64,000 nt of DNA, from assembly GCA_951802115.1 (NCBI GenBank), contig CATOPL010000010.1:53032-117031 (forward strand), in the 5' to 3' direction. Positions within the stretch are counted from its first letter, which is position 1. Each line of letters begins with the position of its first letter. Source of the stretch: an uncultured Lachnospiraceae bacterium (GTDB taxonomy: Bacteria > Bacillota > Clostridia > Lachnospirales > Lachnospiraceae). Under the pieces are notes generated by a model. It saw nothing but the letters and a program-made list of their open reading frames with translations, searched no databases and was not told where the DNA came from. The translations under genes were made by a program, and so were the position numbers. This document shows, one piece after another, positions 38,001 to 47,145 of the stretch.

Positions 38001-40100
38001 CATCTTTTTTCCCAGTGTAATCCTGGCAGAATTGCCAGACTCGCTCTCTAAATCCTTCTCAATACGTAAGTATTGGTCTGTTCCGATATTATAAATTGTA
38101 AATCCGGAACTGGTATTCAGATCTCTTTCAAATTTCCATATGTATGCACCACTCCTTTTCAACACATCCTGATTTCCTCTGAAATTAAAAGTATCTCCTG
38201 ACAGACAGCCTCTCTTACCTGTCTCTCCTTTCATTGCCGAAGTACCGGAAGTTAAATTTGTAATTAAGAAAGACTTCCCATCAAGTTCATCAAGACTGGT
38301 AATTTTATGTCTGTAACAGATATAGTTGTCGTCGGCTTCGGACTTTCTGCCGCCTGTAATCATTGTTACCGAAAAACTGTCCTGATCAAACCTGAAAAAA
38401 TATCCTTTATGATCTTCCCTCCGCTCCGTCTCAGCATCCAGTACTTCAACACCATCTCTTGCAAAGTGAACTGCATTGCTTATATTGTCCTGCTCCATCT
38501 GAATCAGATTTTTATCCGTGATTGTCACCTTTACCGGTGCAGACGGCTCGATAACCTCATTACCGGCCTGAAATGTAATATCAAAGCAACGCGCAAAACT
38601 CAAAGTTTCCATATTCAGAGCTTTCAGTGACTGCTTGTAATAGATCTGATATTCTCCACTGTCTTTTTTGATCTCTCTGACATTCAGAACCGTATTCGGA
38701 GGAAGCGCTGCTTCTTCTGTAAAACATACAGATACCGTATAATCTTCTCCCTCCGCTGTCAGAGTTCCGGTCTTCAGAGATTTTTCCAGTTCAGTAATCA
38801 TCAGATACGCACGGACAGGACTGCTGCCGGCATCACTGATATCATATGTATTTTCTTTTACTTCATTATCACTGTCTCCTTCGATTACCATAATCTCATT
38901 TTTTTCCTCGCCGTATAAAGATACAATCCCCATCCGCTTCTTCGGTTCCGTTTCCTCCTCTCCCGTATCTTTAACTGCGCTCTCAAGAAACACAAGGTCT
39001 CCGGCTTTCGGCACATAATTTTCCGGAAGTGCCAAAAACGCGCTGTTTTTCTGATCCATTTTTACAAACTTGTCATACCATATATCCGCATCCGGCTCAT
39101 CCGGAAAAATCCCTGTATCTGCAAGCTTTGCATAGTATAAGCAGAAATTTACAAATACTGTATTCCAATCGACATACGGGTCCCCATGAAACTGCCCATA
39201 ACGGGTATATCCTTTTCGGCTTCCGTCTTCTGCAGTCTGATAATCTTTCTCACTTTCTTTATATCCCACCTGCAACCGTGCCGACGCCAGAAGATCCTCG
39301 GCCCAGGAATTTTTCCACACAACATCTTTATACAGCGTCTCCCAGTCGGACGCCTCCTCCCTGTCTGCAAAATCACTGATATGACACTCCTCCGAATGTC
39401 GGTGTTCTTCCAGACCGCAGACAGGCCTGGTAATGTAACAGTCCGGTGTGTGTATATGCTGTCCGATATTCTCGTTCCGATCCACGTGTTCCGTATCATC
39501 CGCATCCATATCACAATCATCTGTATTCTGACTTCCCGCGCTCTCCTCACACATCAGCGCTTTCTCTATTCTATAGCAGTCCGCTGTATGTTCATGCTCT
39601 TCGCCGCATTCCAAAATATCATTCGCCGCAAAACAGCTGTCTGTATGGGAATGCGCCCCGTCCACCTCCCGCTCACCATCCATCGTCGTTTCTTCTCCGT
39701 CAGAAACCTGCTCCTTTACCATGTCCGCCTCTGTAAAATGCTCTGTATCCAATACAGCCGCATCATCTCCTTTTTCTGCATCAGATGTCCCGATACCGGT
39801 ATCTTTCTGAATTCCTGTATCTGTTTCCGGTTCCAAATCCGATGTGCTCCCCGCCTTCCCCGGCGGCTCTTTTTCCTGCGCACAGATCAGCTCATCCTGA
39901 TAACAGGCATCTGTATGCTCATGCTCTTTCGTTCTGCATTTTATTTCCTCTGCCATGACAGTTGCCGGCTGGATCAGTCCCTCTGCGGCAGTTCCTGTCA
40001 CGCACACAGCCAGAATTACTGCGGCGATTCCAAGCCTTCTGCATCTTCGCCGGCTTCTTTTGGTTTCATTTAAGTATCCTTTCACAGGTTTCTGCATCAT
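35091..40100 (-). CDS. Giant LPxTG adhesin / tip pilin with degenerate amidase-like domain
   Basis: Surface protein of 1669 residues, first gene of the pilus operon. Order: signal peptide (about 1-50); repeats of HxHTxxCY with paired Cys (60-240); an NlpC/CHAP-like domain (about 265-440) in which the catalytic Cys is Asn313 (DWNTVFVNFC) and the catalytic His before GIV is Arg; beta-rich regions; a PA14/fibro-slime-like domain (about 940-1220, with FHFTGDDDLWVFDEFDG); a Cna-B domain; a lectin-like region; a SpaA domain with YYLVETDAPKGYAL; LPSTG (1632-1636), helix and basic tail. A probable adhesive tip. Confidence 0.85.
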   Translation of the reverse strand: MMQKPVKGYLNETKRSRRRCRRLGIAAVILAVCVTGTAAEGLIQPATVMAEEIKCRTKEHEHTDACYQDELICAQEKEPPGKAGSTSDLEPETDTGIQKDTGIGTSDAEKGDDAAVLDTEHFTEADMVKEQVSDGEETTMDGEREVDGAHSHTDSCFAANDILECGEEHEHTADCYRIEKALMCEESAGSQNTDDCDMDADDTEHVDRNENIGQHIHTPDCYITRPVCGLEEHRHSEECHISDFADREEASDWETLYKDVVWKNSWAEDLLASARLQVGYKESEKDYQTAEDGSRKGYTRYGQFHGDPYVDWNTVFVNFCLYYAKLADTGIFPDEPDADIWYDKFVKMDQKNSAFLALPENYVPKAGDLVFLESAVKDTGEEETEPKKRMGIVSLYGEEKNEIMVIEGDSDNEVKENTYDISDAGSSPVRAYLMITELEKSLKTGTLTAEGEDYTVSVCFTEEAALPPNTVLNVREIKKDSGEYQIYYKQSLKALNMETLSFARCFDITFQAGNEVIEPSAPVKVTITDKNLIQMEQDNISNAVHFARDGVEVLDAETERREDHKGYFFRFDQDSFSVTMITGGRKSEADDNYICYRHKITSLDELDGKSFLITNLTSGTSAMKGETGKRGCLSGDTFNFRGNQDVLKRSGAYIWKFERDLNTSSGFTIYNIGTDQYLRIEKDLESESGNSARITLGKKMTLNVSLNDAEGTIAISGGFSNHSFYIGRSAENHAGGGNDVYFAAQSRSNNSDISTDHITLFSTDQRYIVLNPYNIRENGSNSPYRFKVDGKEGPLNKIAVEVTANIASMKITLPDDATRKRNFMINSTSHSIKDSDNPSAYRWKLKGWYNLASGEYISVESGPKTVTIDLRKNNVFYADWVAADYDNGKTDGILGTPIPTVSAEISKSFMTTELYDYNELANITLHRTDPRIGAKVVQNDALTETWTAVNNLSGRGFGFLDGAYNYAAEHNAEGRQKYVGIKGALGYPLGIDRSRIPDEDTDDKIFDTLFGQKSLMGIQYLGNAAGLYQLDDKGYYEYNSDRNAASYNQSAGQFYVYGNSQKISRKSASQNDITDSFLPLNGESDMYTHMDGQVNYWFGMKTEINYWLNDQSGGADQPNYNHGEPMIFHFTGDDDLWVFDEFDGKRSLILNLSGVHAALEGSINFSTGVVTYQGEKGSKDQQMKTEFQPGLHKLIIYYMDRGAGLSNCKIRFNLVPSWSFEGEPVQAVSVTKRWLDAEGKELAEQDGRTEPVTVKLFEKSADGISTEIDAKELTSADDWTYTWKYLNKDKNYEVREVESLSCNTTVSEPKSNPCSNWIETGNLEDGDRIVIGNGMADGTGRILAEISGVIATVNADVSNSGDVLISDGAEDRGLPGNWQWIVHADQSSANGHLQFRLESAGYPGWYLNIKDTAGPKLIRGSADASMLYFSGNGNLTGTSANRLIINSNGTGFEIAAKRTGEMTENGGDVRRVHLYKYDERAQSGCRITNYTITNTLIAARLQIQKVNLISDKEALRGAEFKIYGQDYYSEEGMVNNSALPVVKEALVSGMDGSTSVTAPLPVGIYYLVETDAPKGYALLTHPIRIKISKDGTGAKVNVNFQIEGWEEADHVTYDETGGRFTIAVPNRVLYDLPSTGGPGICGYISGGMMLVLSAGWILYQIYEVKRRGK

Positions 40101-40229
40101 TTCACCTTCCTAACGCATCATCTTTATGTGGTTCACAGTCTGTACTGCCCTACCAGAATGCAATTCCCTTTCTTCTTTGCACTCAATATATCAGGCTTTG
40201 GTTATCCAACGGTTAATTTTTGCAGTTTA

Positions 40230-41399
40230 TCAATCTTTTTCAGCTTTCAACAATATTACTTCATAGGAAAGAAACGCACTGGAATGAGCATATGTTTTGT
40301 GAAAAGCACGATCAAGCTGTTCCAGCAGAATATATGCATTTTCTACAGAAATTCTGCTCAGCATCATCACATAGGCCCCTGCGCCAAGCCTCGACACAGG
40401 CGCTACGATTTTTAATTGTTCCAGCAAAATCCGCTCCAGCCTTTTGGCGTCAGCGACAGCCTTCGCTTTACCGTTCAGGCTGACCAGCACCAGTACAGAA
40501 CTGTGACCGGCGTAAGACAGATGGCGCTTCTCCAGAGAAACTATTTTTTGAAACAGTCGAAATGTGCAGAGAAATGCATGAGCCTTCATCTTTGTTTTAG
40601 CCATCTGCTTAAGGATATCCCGACTGCCGGCAGTATTCTGACACAGGCCATCTGCCTGTATACGGATTTTCTCCGTTCTCTCTTCAGGCTCAGTCTCAAA
40701 CTCTTTCCAGAGCAGATCGCGAAAATTCCGATATGTTTCCAGAGCACGCTCCGGATATCCCATAGCAATCAAAGCCTCCATCTCATAGTCAACAAATATA
40801 TCCGCACTGCTGTCCACAGCAAATGCACGTTCACAGATATGAAGCATTTCTGTCCATTGTCTCTGTTCCTGTAAAAGTGGCAGAAGCATTCTGCAGGCAT
40901 CCAGATACAAAGTCTGATAATACCTTCTGAGGGGGATTACCCAGTCGCTGTCATTGCCGGACAGAAAATCTCCCTTATATAAAGAAACCGCCGTAAGAAG
41001 CGATTTTAGATCAGCTTTTTCCTGGCATTTCCCTGCCTCCAGACAAACCTGTTCAAACTCTTCCGAATCAAGCTGAATCCACACAGAAGTCTTCCACATA
41101 TAGCATCCTGGAAGAGTTAAAATCAGACTTTCCTGCTCCGGATACATATTTTTAAGCAGACTTCTGACCTTAAAAATCATATTTTTCAGTGAATTGGCCG
41201 GATCGACGCTGTTTTTTTCCGACCAGAACTGATCGATCAGTTCCTCTGATGTAATCGTCCTTTTGTGGTTCACGACAAAATACTGCAGAAAAGATAAAAC
41301 CTTTTTACCCGCTTTTTTCAACGCAGTCTCTTTTTCTTCTGTTTCCCGGCAGTTAAAAAATCCAAATACATTAAAGTATAAAATCTTATTTCTTTCCAA
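40230..41399 (-). CDS. BTAD/SARP-like transcriptional regulator of the pilus locus
   Basis: Regulator of about 389 residues: an N-terminal OmpR-type winged helix (KKVLSFLQYFVVNHKRTITS to YMWKT) followed by a bacterial transcriptional activation domain (about 105-250, ALSLYKGDFL-like VSLYKGDFLSG) and a C-terminal domain of unknown type. Start uncertain: TTG at 41399 follows AAAAGG, while a GTG at 41423 lacks a site. It lies 130 bases upstream of the adhesin on the same strand, so it probably activates the pilus operon, whose upstream region has no good -35. Confidence 0.7.
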   Translation of the reverse strand: MERNKILYFNVFGFFNCRETEEKETALKKAGKKVLSFLQYFVVNHKRTITSEELIDQFWSEKNSVDPANSLKNMIFKVRSLLKNMYPEQESLILTLPGCYMWKTSVWIQLDSEEFEQVCLEAGKCQEKADLKSLLTAVSLYKGDFLSGNDSDWVIPLRRYYQTLYLDACRMLLPLLQEQRQWTEMLHICERAFAVDSSADIFVDYEMEALIAMGYPERALETYRNFRDLLWKEFETEPEERTEKIRIQADGLCQNTAGSRDILKQMAKTKMKAHAFLCTFRLFQKIVSLEKRHLSYAGHSSVLVLVSLNGKAKAVADAKRLERILLEQLKIVAPVSRLGAGAYVMMLSRISVENAYILLEQLDRAFHKTYAHSSAFLSYEVILLKAEKD

Positions 41400-41548
41400 A
41401 CTTGCTTCGCCTTTTGAAAACACAATTCAGTTTCTATGCTGCATTTACATTGTTCTCGTCATCGTATCTGATTCCTGTATATTCCGAAAACATTTTTATC
41501 TATATTTATGGAACTACTAATGTTCAATAAGGTATGTTTTTTGATAAA

Positions 41549-41759
41549 TACAGCTGTCAACCAGGACACCCGCCATGGCTAACTATTTCTTCCAGCCAGG
41601 CAATCAGGACTCCTCCCACTTCGTGGGCCCCTCCTCATTACAAGTCCCGCTTGCGCTTAGTGAAGGGACACAGCGGTACTAAGGGCGCAAAACACGCGCC
41701 CTAAGGACCGGTGCCCTTCAAATGAGGCTTAAAGAAATAGTTAGCCGTGACAGGCTGTA
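41549..41759. repeat. Long palindromic intergenic element (possible MITE or structured RNA)
   Basis: Perfect 15-bp inverted repeat GGCTAACTATTTCTT (41577-41591) with AAGAAATAGTTAGCC (41732-41746). It extends outward to TACAGC.TGTCA at both ends and inward to CCTCATTACAAG with CTTCAAATGAGG. Inside are hairpins CCCAC/GTGGG, GTCCC/GGGAC and AGGGCGC/GCGCCCT. No open frame fits it. The rest of 41424-42101 holds no recognised gene. Confidence 0.65.
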
Positions 41760-42101
41760 TGTTGGCAAATTTACAAGATAACTTACCTATAAATGAAAGT
41801 CAATGAGTATAGGTTTTGATAAAAATATAATTTTCTTACTGGTAAACCGGCCATGAACAGGCCGTTCAGAATAACCGGCAAAAGCAGATACCAAACAAGA
41901 AGCCGGTGAATATAGTTTTTAATAAAAATAGCAGACGTCCAGATAGTCGCTATATATCAAAATACACATAATTTGAGAAAATCTGAAAGAAAATTCACAG
42001 AATTCAGTAAACCGTCAGTTCTTTATCCACCTCCAACGGCACTGAACAGATTAAAACAGACCTCCGGTCCGAAATGTATCTGAAAATAAACTGATTAAAA
42101 C

Positions 42102-42149
42102 TTTGTCTGTGCTTCCCTGAACAAAATATTCACGGAAGCACAGACAAAA
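42102..42149. terminator. Terminator after fructose-bisphosphate aldolase
   Basis: Perfect 15-bp stem TTTGTCTGTGCTTCC / GGAAGCACAGACAAA with a 17-base loop, followed on the minus strand by GTTTT, 34 bases after the aldolase stop codon. Confidence 0.85.
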
Positions 42150-42182
42150 ACAGTTTTCAATCTGAGACTATTCAACAGATTC

Positions 42183-43121
42183 TCAAGCTTTTCCTTCAGA
42201 ACCAAGAACGTCTTTGATCTTATGCATAACAACCGTTTTAACGTTGGCACGTCCAACCTTCAGATAATCACGCGGATCGAATACCTCCGGTTTGGTCCAC
42301 ATAACCTCACGGATACCTGCAGTCATACCAAGACGGAGATCAGAGTCAATATTGATCTTACATACTGCTGATCTGGCTGCCTGACGAAGCTGATCTTCCG
42401 GAACGCCAATCGCATCTTTCAAAGCGCCGCCATGCTCGTTGATAATTTTAACAAATTCCTGCGGAACAGAAGATGCACCATGAAGAACAATCGGGAATTT
42501 CGGAATTCTCTTCTCGATCTCAGCAAGGATATCAAAGCGAAGCTGCGGATTGGTACCCGGTTTGAATTTATATGCACCGTGGCTGGTTCCAATAGCGATA
42601 GCCAGGGAATCTACGCCTGTGCGGGTCACGAATTCTTCTACTTCATCCGGCTGCGTGTAAGCTGCATCTGCAGCGGATACGTTGACTGCGTCCTCGATAC
42701 CAGCCAGTCTTCCAAGCTCTGCCTCTACAACAACGCCTCTCTCGTGCGCATACTCTACAACCTTCTTCGTCAGCTCGATGTTAGTCTCAAAATCATGATG
42801 AGAACCGTCGATCATGACAGAAGTAAATCCGCCGTCGATACAGGATTTGCAGATCTCGAAGTCTGCGCCGTGATCCAGGTGAAGAGCAATCGGAAGATCC
42901 GGAGCTTCTACAAGAACAGCCTCAACCAGTTTTACTAAATAGTTGTGCTTTGCATATTTTCTTGCACCTGCGGATACCTGTAAAATGATCGGAGAATTCA
43001 GCTCGATTGCTGCATCAGCAATACCCTGAACGATCTCCATATTGTTCACATTGAATGCACCGATTGCATAACCGCCTTCATAGGCCTTTTTAAACATTTC
43101 TTTGGTGGTAACTAATGGCAT
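42183..43121 (-). CDS. fba: Class II fructose-bisphosphate aldolase
   Basis: Zinc-dependent aldolase of 312 residues that splits fructose 1,6-bisphosphate into glyceraldehyde 3-phosphate and dihydroxyacetone phosphate in glycolysis. Asp83 and His84 lie in HLDHGADFE, with Glu135, His181 (GTSHGAYK) and His214 (VLHGASS) as further ligands of the class II site. The length is typical. AAAGGATG precedes the ATG and a promoter lies at 43203-43175. It follows a sugar-hydrolase gene but has its own promoter and terminator, so it is probably a housekeeping gene. Confidence 0.95.
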   Translation of the reverse strand: MPLVTTKEMFKKAYEGGYAIGAFNVNNMEIVQGIADAAIELNSPIILQVSAGARKYAKHNYLVKLVEAVLVEAPDLPIALHLDHGADFEICKSCIDGGFTSVMIDGSHHDFETNIELTKKVVEYAHERGVVVEAELGRLAGIEDAVNVSAADAAYTQPDEVEEFVTRTGVDSLAIAIGTSHGAYKFKPGTNPQLRFDILAEIEKRIPKFPIVLHGASSVPQEFVKIINEHGGALKDAIGVPEDQLRQAARSAVCKINIDSDLRLGMTAGIREVMWTKPEVFDPRDYLKVGRANVKTVVMHKIKDVLGSEGKA

Positions 43122-43174
43122 AGTTGGTCATCCTTTCTCTATCCAAAATTTAGCACGTCTGTGCCGGTATTCCT

Positions 43175-43203
43175 ATTTTACTACATTTCCTGTAAATCAA
43201 CAA
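43175..43203 (-). promoter_or_regulatory. Promoter of fba
   Basis: Minus strand TTGTTG (43203-43198), 17 bases, TAAAAT (43180-43175), about 60 bases before the ATG. Confidence 0.6.
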
Positions 43204-43248
43204 GGTATTTTCTGGATTTTGAAAAGATTTTGCAAAAGCCTTCTCCGT

Positions 43249-45180
43249 CTACATCTCTTTCACCCATACGGTCATCTCGCCGACACCACGGTTGTTCCAG
43301 TAAGCGTATGGGACTGCCGTCAGCGTCACCGGTTTTTGTTCCGGCTTCGCTGTACTATAAAGTCCGCCAGTCCAGGAGTCCTGCACCACCCGCTCTCCTT
43401 TTATGCATAACAGTATGGAACCGCCGAACAAATCACTTGCTTTTTCCGTAATTTCCTGCTTGGTGTCTATATAAAGTGCAGACATATTTTCTCCGTTGTC
43501 GGCCTCTTCCAGGCAGTAGACTAACGGCCCGCGAACGACAGCAACTTTTCCCACATCTGCCCGGACTTGAGGATTCGCCCGGACAAACCGCGCTCCGGCA
43601 TCAAAGAATATCTCATATGTTCCTGCCTTCTTCACTTCTACAGCCGCATAACCTTTATTCTCTCTGTACGGAACCTTTTTTCCATTACTGCAGATGCGGA
43701 AATTTTCTGCATAATCAGGAATACGAATCATCAGCCGTATTCCCTCCTCAGAAATGCCGGACAGCGACATTGTTATCTGATTTTCCCATGGAAATTTTGT
43801 TTCCATGTTAATCTGCAATGTAAGGTTCCCCGTCTGATGCTCTGCAGTACCGGATACGAAAAGGTTTACATACAATTCCCTGTGTTCCCGATTCCAGCTG
43901 TAGATATACTGCCCCAGAGAAGCCAGCGTCCTGGCAATATTCGGCGGACAGCAGGCAACTCCAAACCATTTCTGGCGAACCGGTTTTACATGCTCCTTTG
44001 ACGTCCGTTCCATACAGGCATCCGGCCACACTTCCAGTGGATTTACATAAAAGAAGCTCCTGCCGTCCAGTGCAATCCCTGCAAGAATGTTATTGTACAG
44101 AGTCCGTTCCACAACATCGATGTAGGACGCCTCACCGGTAACCTGCGCCATACGCAGACCAAAAAGCGCCAGTCCGATGGAGGCACAGGTCTCTGAATAA
44201 TTATATTCATTGGGCAGATCATAATCGGTGGTAAAACGCTCCAAAATTCCGGAAGAGCCGATCCCTCCGGTAATGTACATCCGCCTTTGTGTTATATTGT
44301 TCCAGAGTTTTTTACACGCTTCTAACAATTCCTGATCCTGATACTCATATGCCAGGTCCGCCATAGCACAGTACATATAGACTGCCCGTACCGCATGTCC
44401 TTCCGCCGTGTCCTGTTTTCTCACCGGCAGATGAGACTGTGAATAACAGGGATCATAATTGTGAAATTCCGGAAATATCATACGATGATCCGGTGTATTC
44501 ATTTCCTTCAGAAAATAATTTTCACCTGCACCTCTGGCATCGATAAAATATTTTGCCTGATCCAGGTAACGCCGCTCTCCGGTCAGACGATATAACTTGA
44601 TCAGCCCGATCTCCACTTCCTGATGACCCGGATATCCATGATTCTTTCCTTTTTCTGCCCCGAAAGTGCTGCAGATCAAATCCGCAAAACGACACATGCA
44701 ATCCAGAAATTTTCGCTTTCCTGTGCTCTGATAATACGCAACAGCCGCCTCCATCAAATGTCCGGCTGTATAAAGTTCATGTCCTTCACACAGATTGCTC
44801 CACCTTTTCTCATCTGTGTGAATTGTAAAATATGTATTGATATAGCCGTCCTCCTGCTGCGCCTGCGCAATCAAATCAATGACTTCATCCGCCGTCCGCT
44901 CCAGCTCTTTGTCCGGACAATACGCCAGAGAAAATCCCACTGCTTCCAGCCATTTGGCAATATCCGTGTCCTGGAAGACTGCTCCGTAGAATTCCCCTTC
45001 CTTCTGTCCCGCCGCAATTTGAAAATTCTCCAGGCAGTGGCTGGACTCGGCGTCCGCAATCTGGTCGTTCATCACATCCCACTGATAAGGAATGATCACA
45101 CTTTTTACCAGATCCACATGCTTGGACCAGAATGTATCTTTAATTTTTATCTTTCTCAGATCCAGTGATTCGCTTCTCAT
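43249..45180 (-). CDS. GH127 beta-L-arabinofuranosidase
   Basis: Retaining glycosidase of 643 residues (DUF1680/GH127) that removes beta-L-arabinofuranose from plant arabinooligosaccharides. The unusual cysteine nucleophile site is present: Glu330 and Cys332 in YSETCASIG, Cys410 and Cys411 in VACCPPNIAR. These match the zinc-binding residues and nucleophile of HypBA1. No signal peptide, so it acts on imported sugars. AGGAG lies before the ATG. It is downstream of a complete ABC importer and YesMN sensor pair, together forming an arabinoside-use locus. Confidence 0.93.
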   Translation of the reverse strand: MRSESLDLRKIKIKDTFWSKHVDLVKSVIIPYQWDVMNDQIADAESSHCLENFQIAAGQKEGEFYGAVFQDTDIAKWLEAVGFSLAYCPDKELERTADEVIDLIAQAQQEDGYINTYFTIHTDEKRWSNLCEGHELYTAGHLMEAAVAYYQSTGKRKFLDCMCRFADLICSTFGAEKGKNHGYPGHQEVEIGLIKLYRLTGERRYLDQAKYFIDARGAGENYFLKEMNTPDHRMIFPEFHNYDPCYSQSHLPVRKQDTAEGHAVRAVYMYCAMADLAYEYQDQELLEACKKLWNNITQRRMYITGGIGSSGILERFTTDYDLPNEYNYSETCASIGLALFGLRMAQVTGEASYIDVVERTLYNNILAGIALDGRSFFYVNPLEVWPDACMERTSKEHVKPVRQKWFGVACCPPNIARTLASLGQYIYSWNREHRELYVNLFVSGTAEHQTGNLTLQINMETKFPWENQITMSLSGISEEGIRLMIRIPDYAENFRICSNGKKVPYRENKGYAAVEVKKAGTYEIFFDAGARFVRANPQVRADVGKVAVVRGPLVYCLEEADNGENMSALYIDTKQEITEKASDLFGGSILLCIKGERVVQDSWTGGLYSTAKPEQKPVTLTAVPYAYWNNRGVGEMTVWVKEM

Positions 45181-45352
45181 ATGTCTCCTCTCCTATTATT
45201 GTTGCTGTCCGGCCGCTGTATATCGTCTGCCGCCGTACATTCTGTCATCGACAAATATTCCTGTTATGGTCGCAAGGATTCCTGACTGGCTTTTTGAAAG
45301 GAACCGTCGTCCATAACAGGCTATCCGGCGCAACACAAAATCCGACAGTAAA

Positions 45353-46186
45353 TTATGCCTTTACTGCCCCATTGGTCAGACCGCTGACAATGTATTTCTG
45401 CATGAAAATAAAGATCAGTACCACCGGCATGATGGCAATAATTCCAAACGCCATGGTAGAATTCCACAGAGTCTGATACTGCTGTACATAATTATAGATG
45501 CTGGATGTGATCGGACGCATGGTCGGATTGGTGATAAAAGTAATTCCATAGATCAGATCGCCCCACGCATAAACGAAAGAGAATACCGCCGCCACGATTA
45601 CGCCCGGTTTGGCAATCGGCAGCATTATCCGGAAAAAAGACTGCACATGCCCGCATCCGTCAATATTTGCCGCCTCATCCAGTTCTTTGGGTATTGAAAT
45701 GAAATAAGTACGCAGAATAATAATACTGAAAGGAATCCCCAAAGTTGCATCTGCCAGAATCGGTGCCAGATAAGTATTCAATAGTCCCATCCTGGAGAAC
45801 ATAATATACAGAGGCGTCAGTACCAGAGTGGAAGGCAGCATCTGCGTGATTAAAAAAAACAGAATCAGCCCCTTTTTGGCCTTAAAGCGGAATCTTGCCA
45901 GTCCGTAAGCCGCCGGAATAGAAAATACAGTAGAGATCAGCGTCGCACCGCAGGCGATGATCGCACTGTTTTTAAAGCCCCGTAAAGTATCTCCGGACAG
46001 ACTTAACTGTTCTTTAAATTCATCCAGATACAAGTCCCTGGGCCAGATCGGCGTAGGTATCGCAAAAATCTCCGTCTGCGTTTTCAGCGCCGTCACTACC
46101 ATCCAGTACAATGGAAAGATAAAGACCGCAAAAATACAGGCTCCAATCACAAATAATCTGATATTGTTTTTTGTCTCTTTTTTCAT
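45353..46186 (-). CDS. ABC sugar transporter permease (MalG type)
   Basis: CUT1 permease of 277 residues, six helices, EAA loop DEAANIDGCGHVQSFFRIML and C-terminal QKYIVSGLTNGAVKA. Its ATG overlaps the previous stop by one base (TAATG), so translation is coupled to the first permease. It belongs with the binding proteins and GH127. Confidence 0.92.
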   Translation of the reverse strand: MKKETKNNIRLFVIGACIFAVFIFPLYWMVVTALKTQTEIFAIPTPIWPRDLYLDEFKEQLSLSGDTLRGFKNSAIIACGATLISTVFSIPAAYGLARFRFKAKKGLILFFLITQMLPSTLVLTPLYIMFSRMGLLNTYLAPILADATLGIPFSIIILRTYFISIPKELDEAANIDGCGHVQSFFRIMLPIAKPGVIVAAVFSFVYAWGDLIYGITFITNPTMRPITSSIYNYVQQYQTLWNSTMAFGIIAIMPVVLIFIFMQKYIVSGLTNGAVKA

Positions 46187-47094
46187 TACATGGCCTCCTC
46201 TTCATCATTAATCAGTTTGATATAGAAGCATCCCACCACCAGGAGAATTAAAAACAGCACATTGGCCGCTGCCGCACCCTTGCTGAACAGAAATTCTTCA
46301 AAGGACAAACGATATGCGTAAGTAGATACCAGCTCTGTCGCATTGACAGGTCCTCCTTTTGTCATAACCCATACCAGATCAAAAACTTTGAAAGTATAGA
46401 CAAATCCCAGTGTCAGCACAGACATAATTGCCGGTTTGATCATTGGTATTGTAATACTGAACAGCGTCTGAAGCTTGCCGGCCCCGTCCAGGTTTGCGCT
46501 TTCGTACACTTCGGAAGGAATCGTAGTCAGTCCGGTAATCAAAAGCATCATATTGAATGGAATACCAATCCAGATATTTGCCACAATGATGGCCGTCATG
46601 GCGGACCGGGGCTCTAAAAGCCAGTCCAGAGGCGTATCCAGAATGTGAAGTGCCATCAGAAACTGATTGATAATCCCGCCGCTGCTGGCAAACATGAATT
46701 TAAACAAAAGCCCTGCCACCGTCACCGGAAGCAGCCATGAGATCATGGTCACACCCCGGAAGAAGGAGCAGCCTCTGAATTTTTTACTGAACAGAAGAGC
46801 CAGACCAAAGCCGATAAAAAACTGGAAGAAGATCGAACCCACTGTAAAAATCAGTGTATTGATAATAGACTTTGTCATAATTGAATTCGTATCCATAAAC
46901 AGTTCCACATAGTTGGCAATCCCTATAAACTGCTGGTTGGCCGGCTGAGCAAACGTATAAACGTCCACATTTTTCAGACTCAGGATCAGGTTTTCTATCA
47001 TCGGATAACCGATAAAGATCAGCATATAGATTACTGCCGGCAGCGTAAACATAAATCCCAGATATGTGCCGGATTTCATTTTTCCCTTTTTCAT
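46186..47094 (-). CDS. ABC sugar transporter permease (MalF type)
   Basis: CUT1 permease of 302 residues, six helices, EAA loop YESANLDGAGKLQTLFSITI. AGGGGG lies upstream of the ATG. It follows the binding-protein gene across a 186-base gap with a long hairpin. No ATPase is encoded nearby, so a shared ATPase is expected. Confidence 0.92.
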   Translation of the reverse strand: MKKGKMKSGTYLGFMFTLPAVIYMLIFIGYPMIENLILSLKNVDVYTFAQPANQQFIGIANYVELFMDTNSIMTKSIINTLIFTVGSIFFQFFIGFGLALLFSKKFRGCSFFRGVTMISWLLPVTVAGLLFKFMFASSGGIINQFLMALHILDTPLDWLLEPRSAMTAIIVANIWIGIPFNMMLLITGLTTIPSEVYESANLDGAGKLQTLFSITIPMIKPAIMSVLTLGFVYTFKVFDLVWVMTKGGPVNATELVSTYAYRLSFEEFLFSKGAAAANVLFLILLVVGCFYIKLINDEEEAM

Positions 47095-47145
47095 CCGAAA
47101 GTTTCCCCCTTTCTAAAATAACGGCCTGCAAAAAAGAAGGAGCCG

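Noticed and set aside
41549..41759. Classical insertion sequence
   Set aside because: There is no transposase frame and the element is only about 210 bp.
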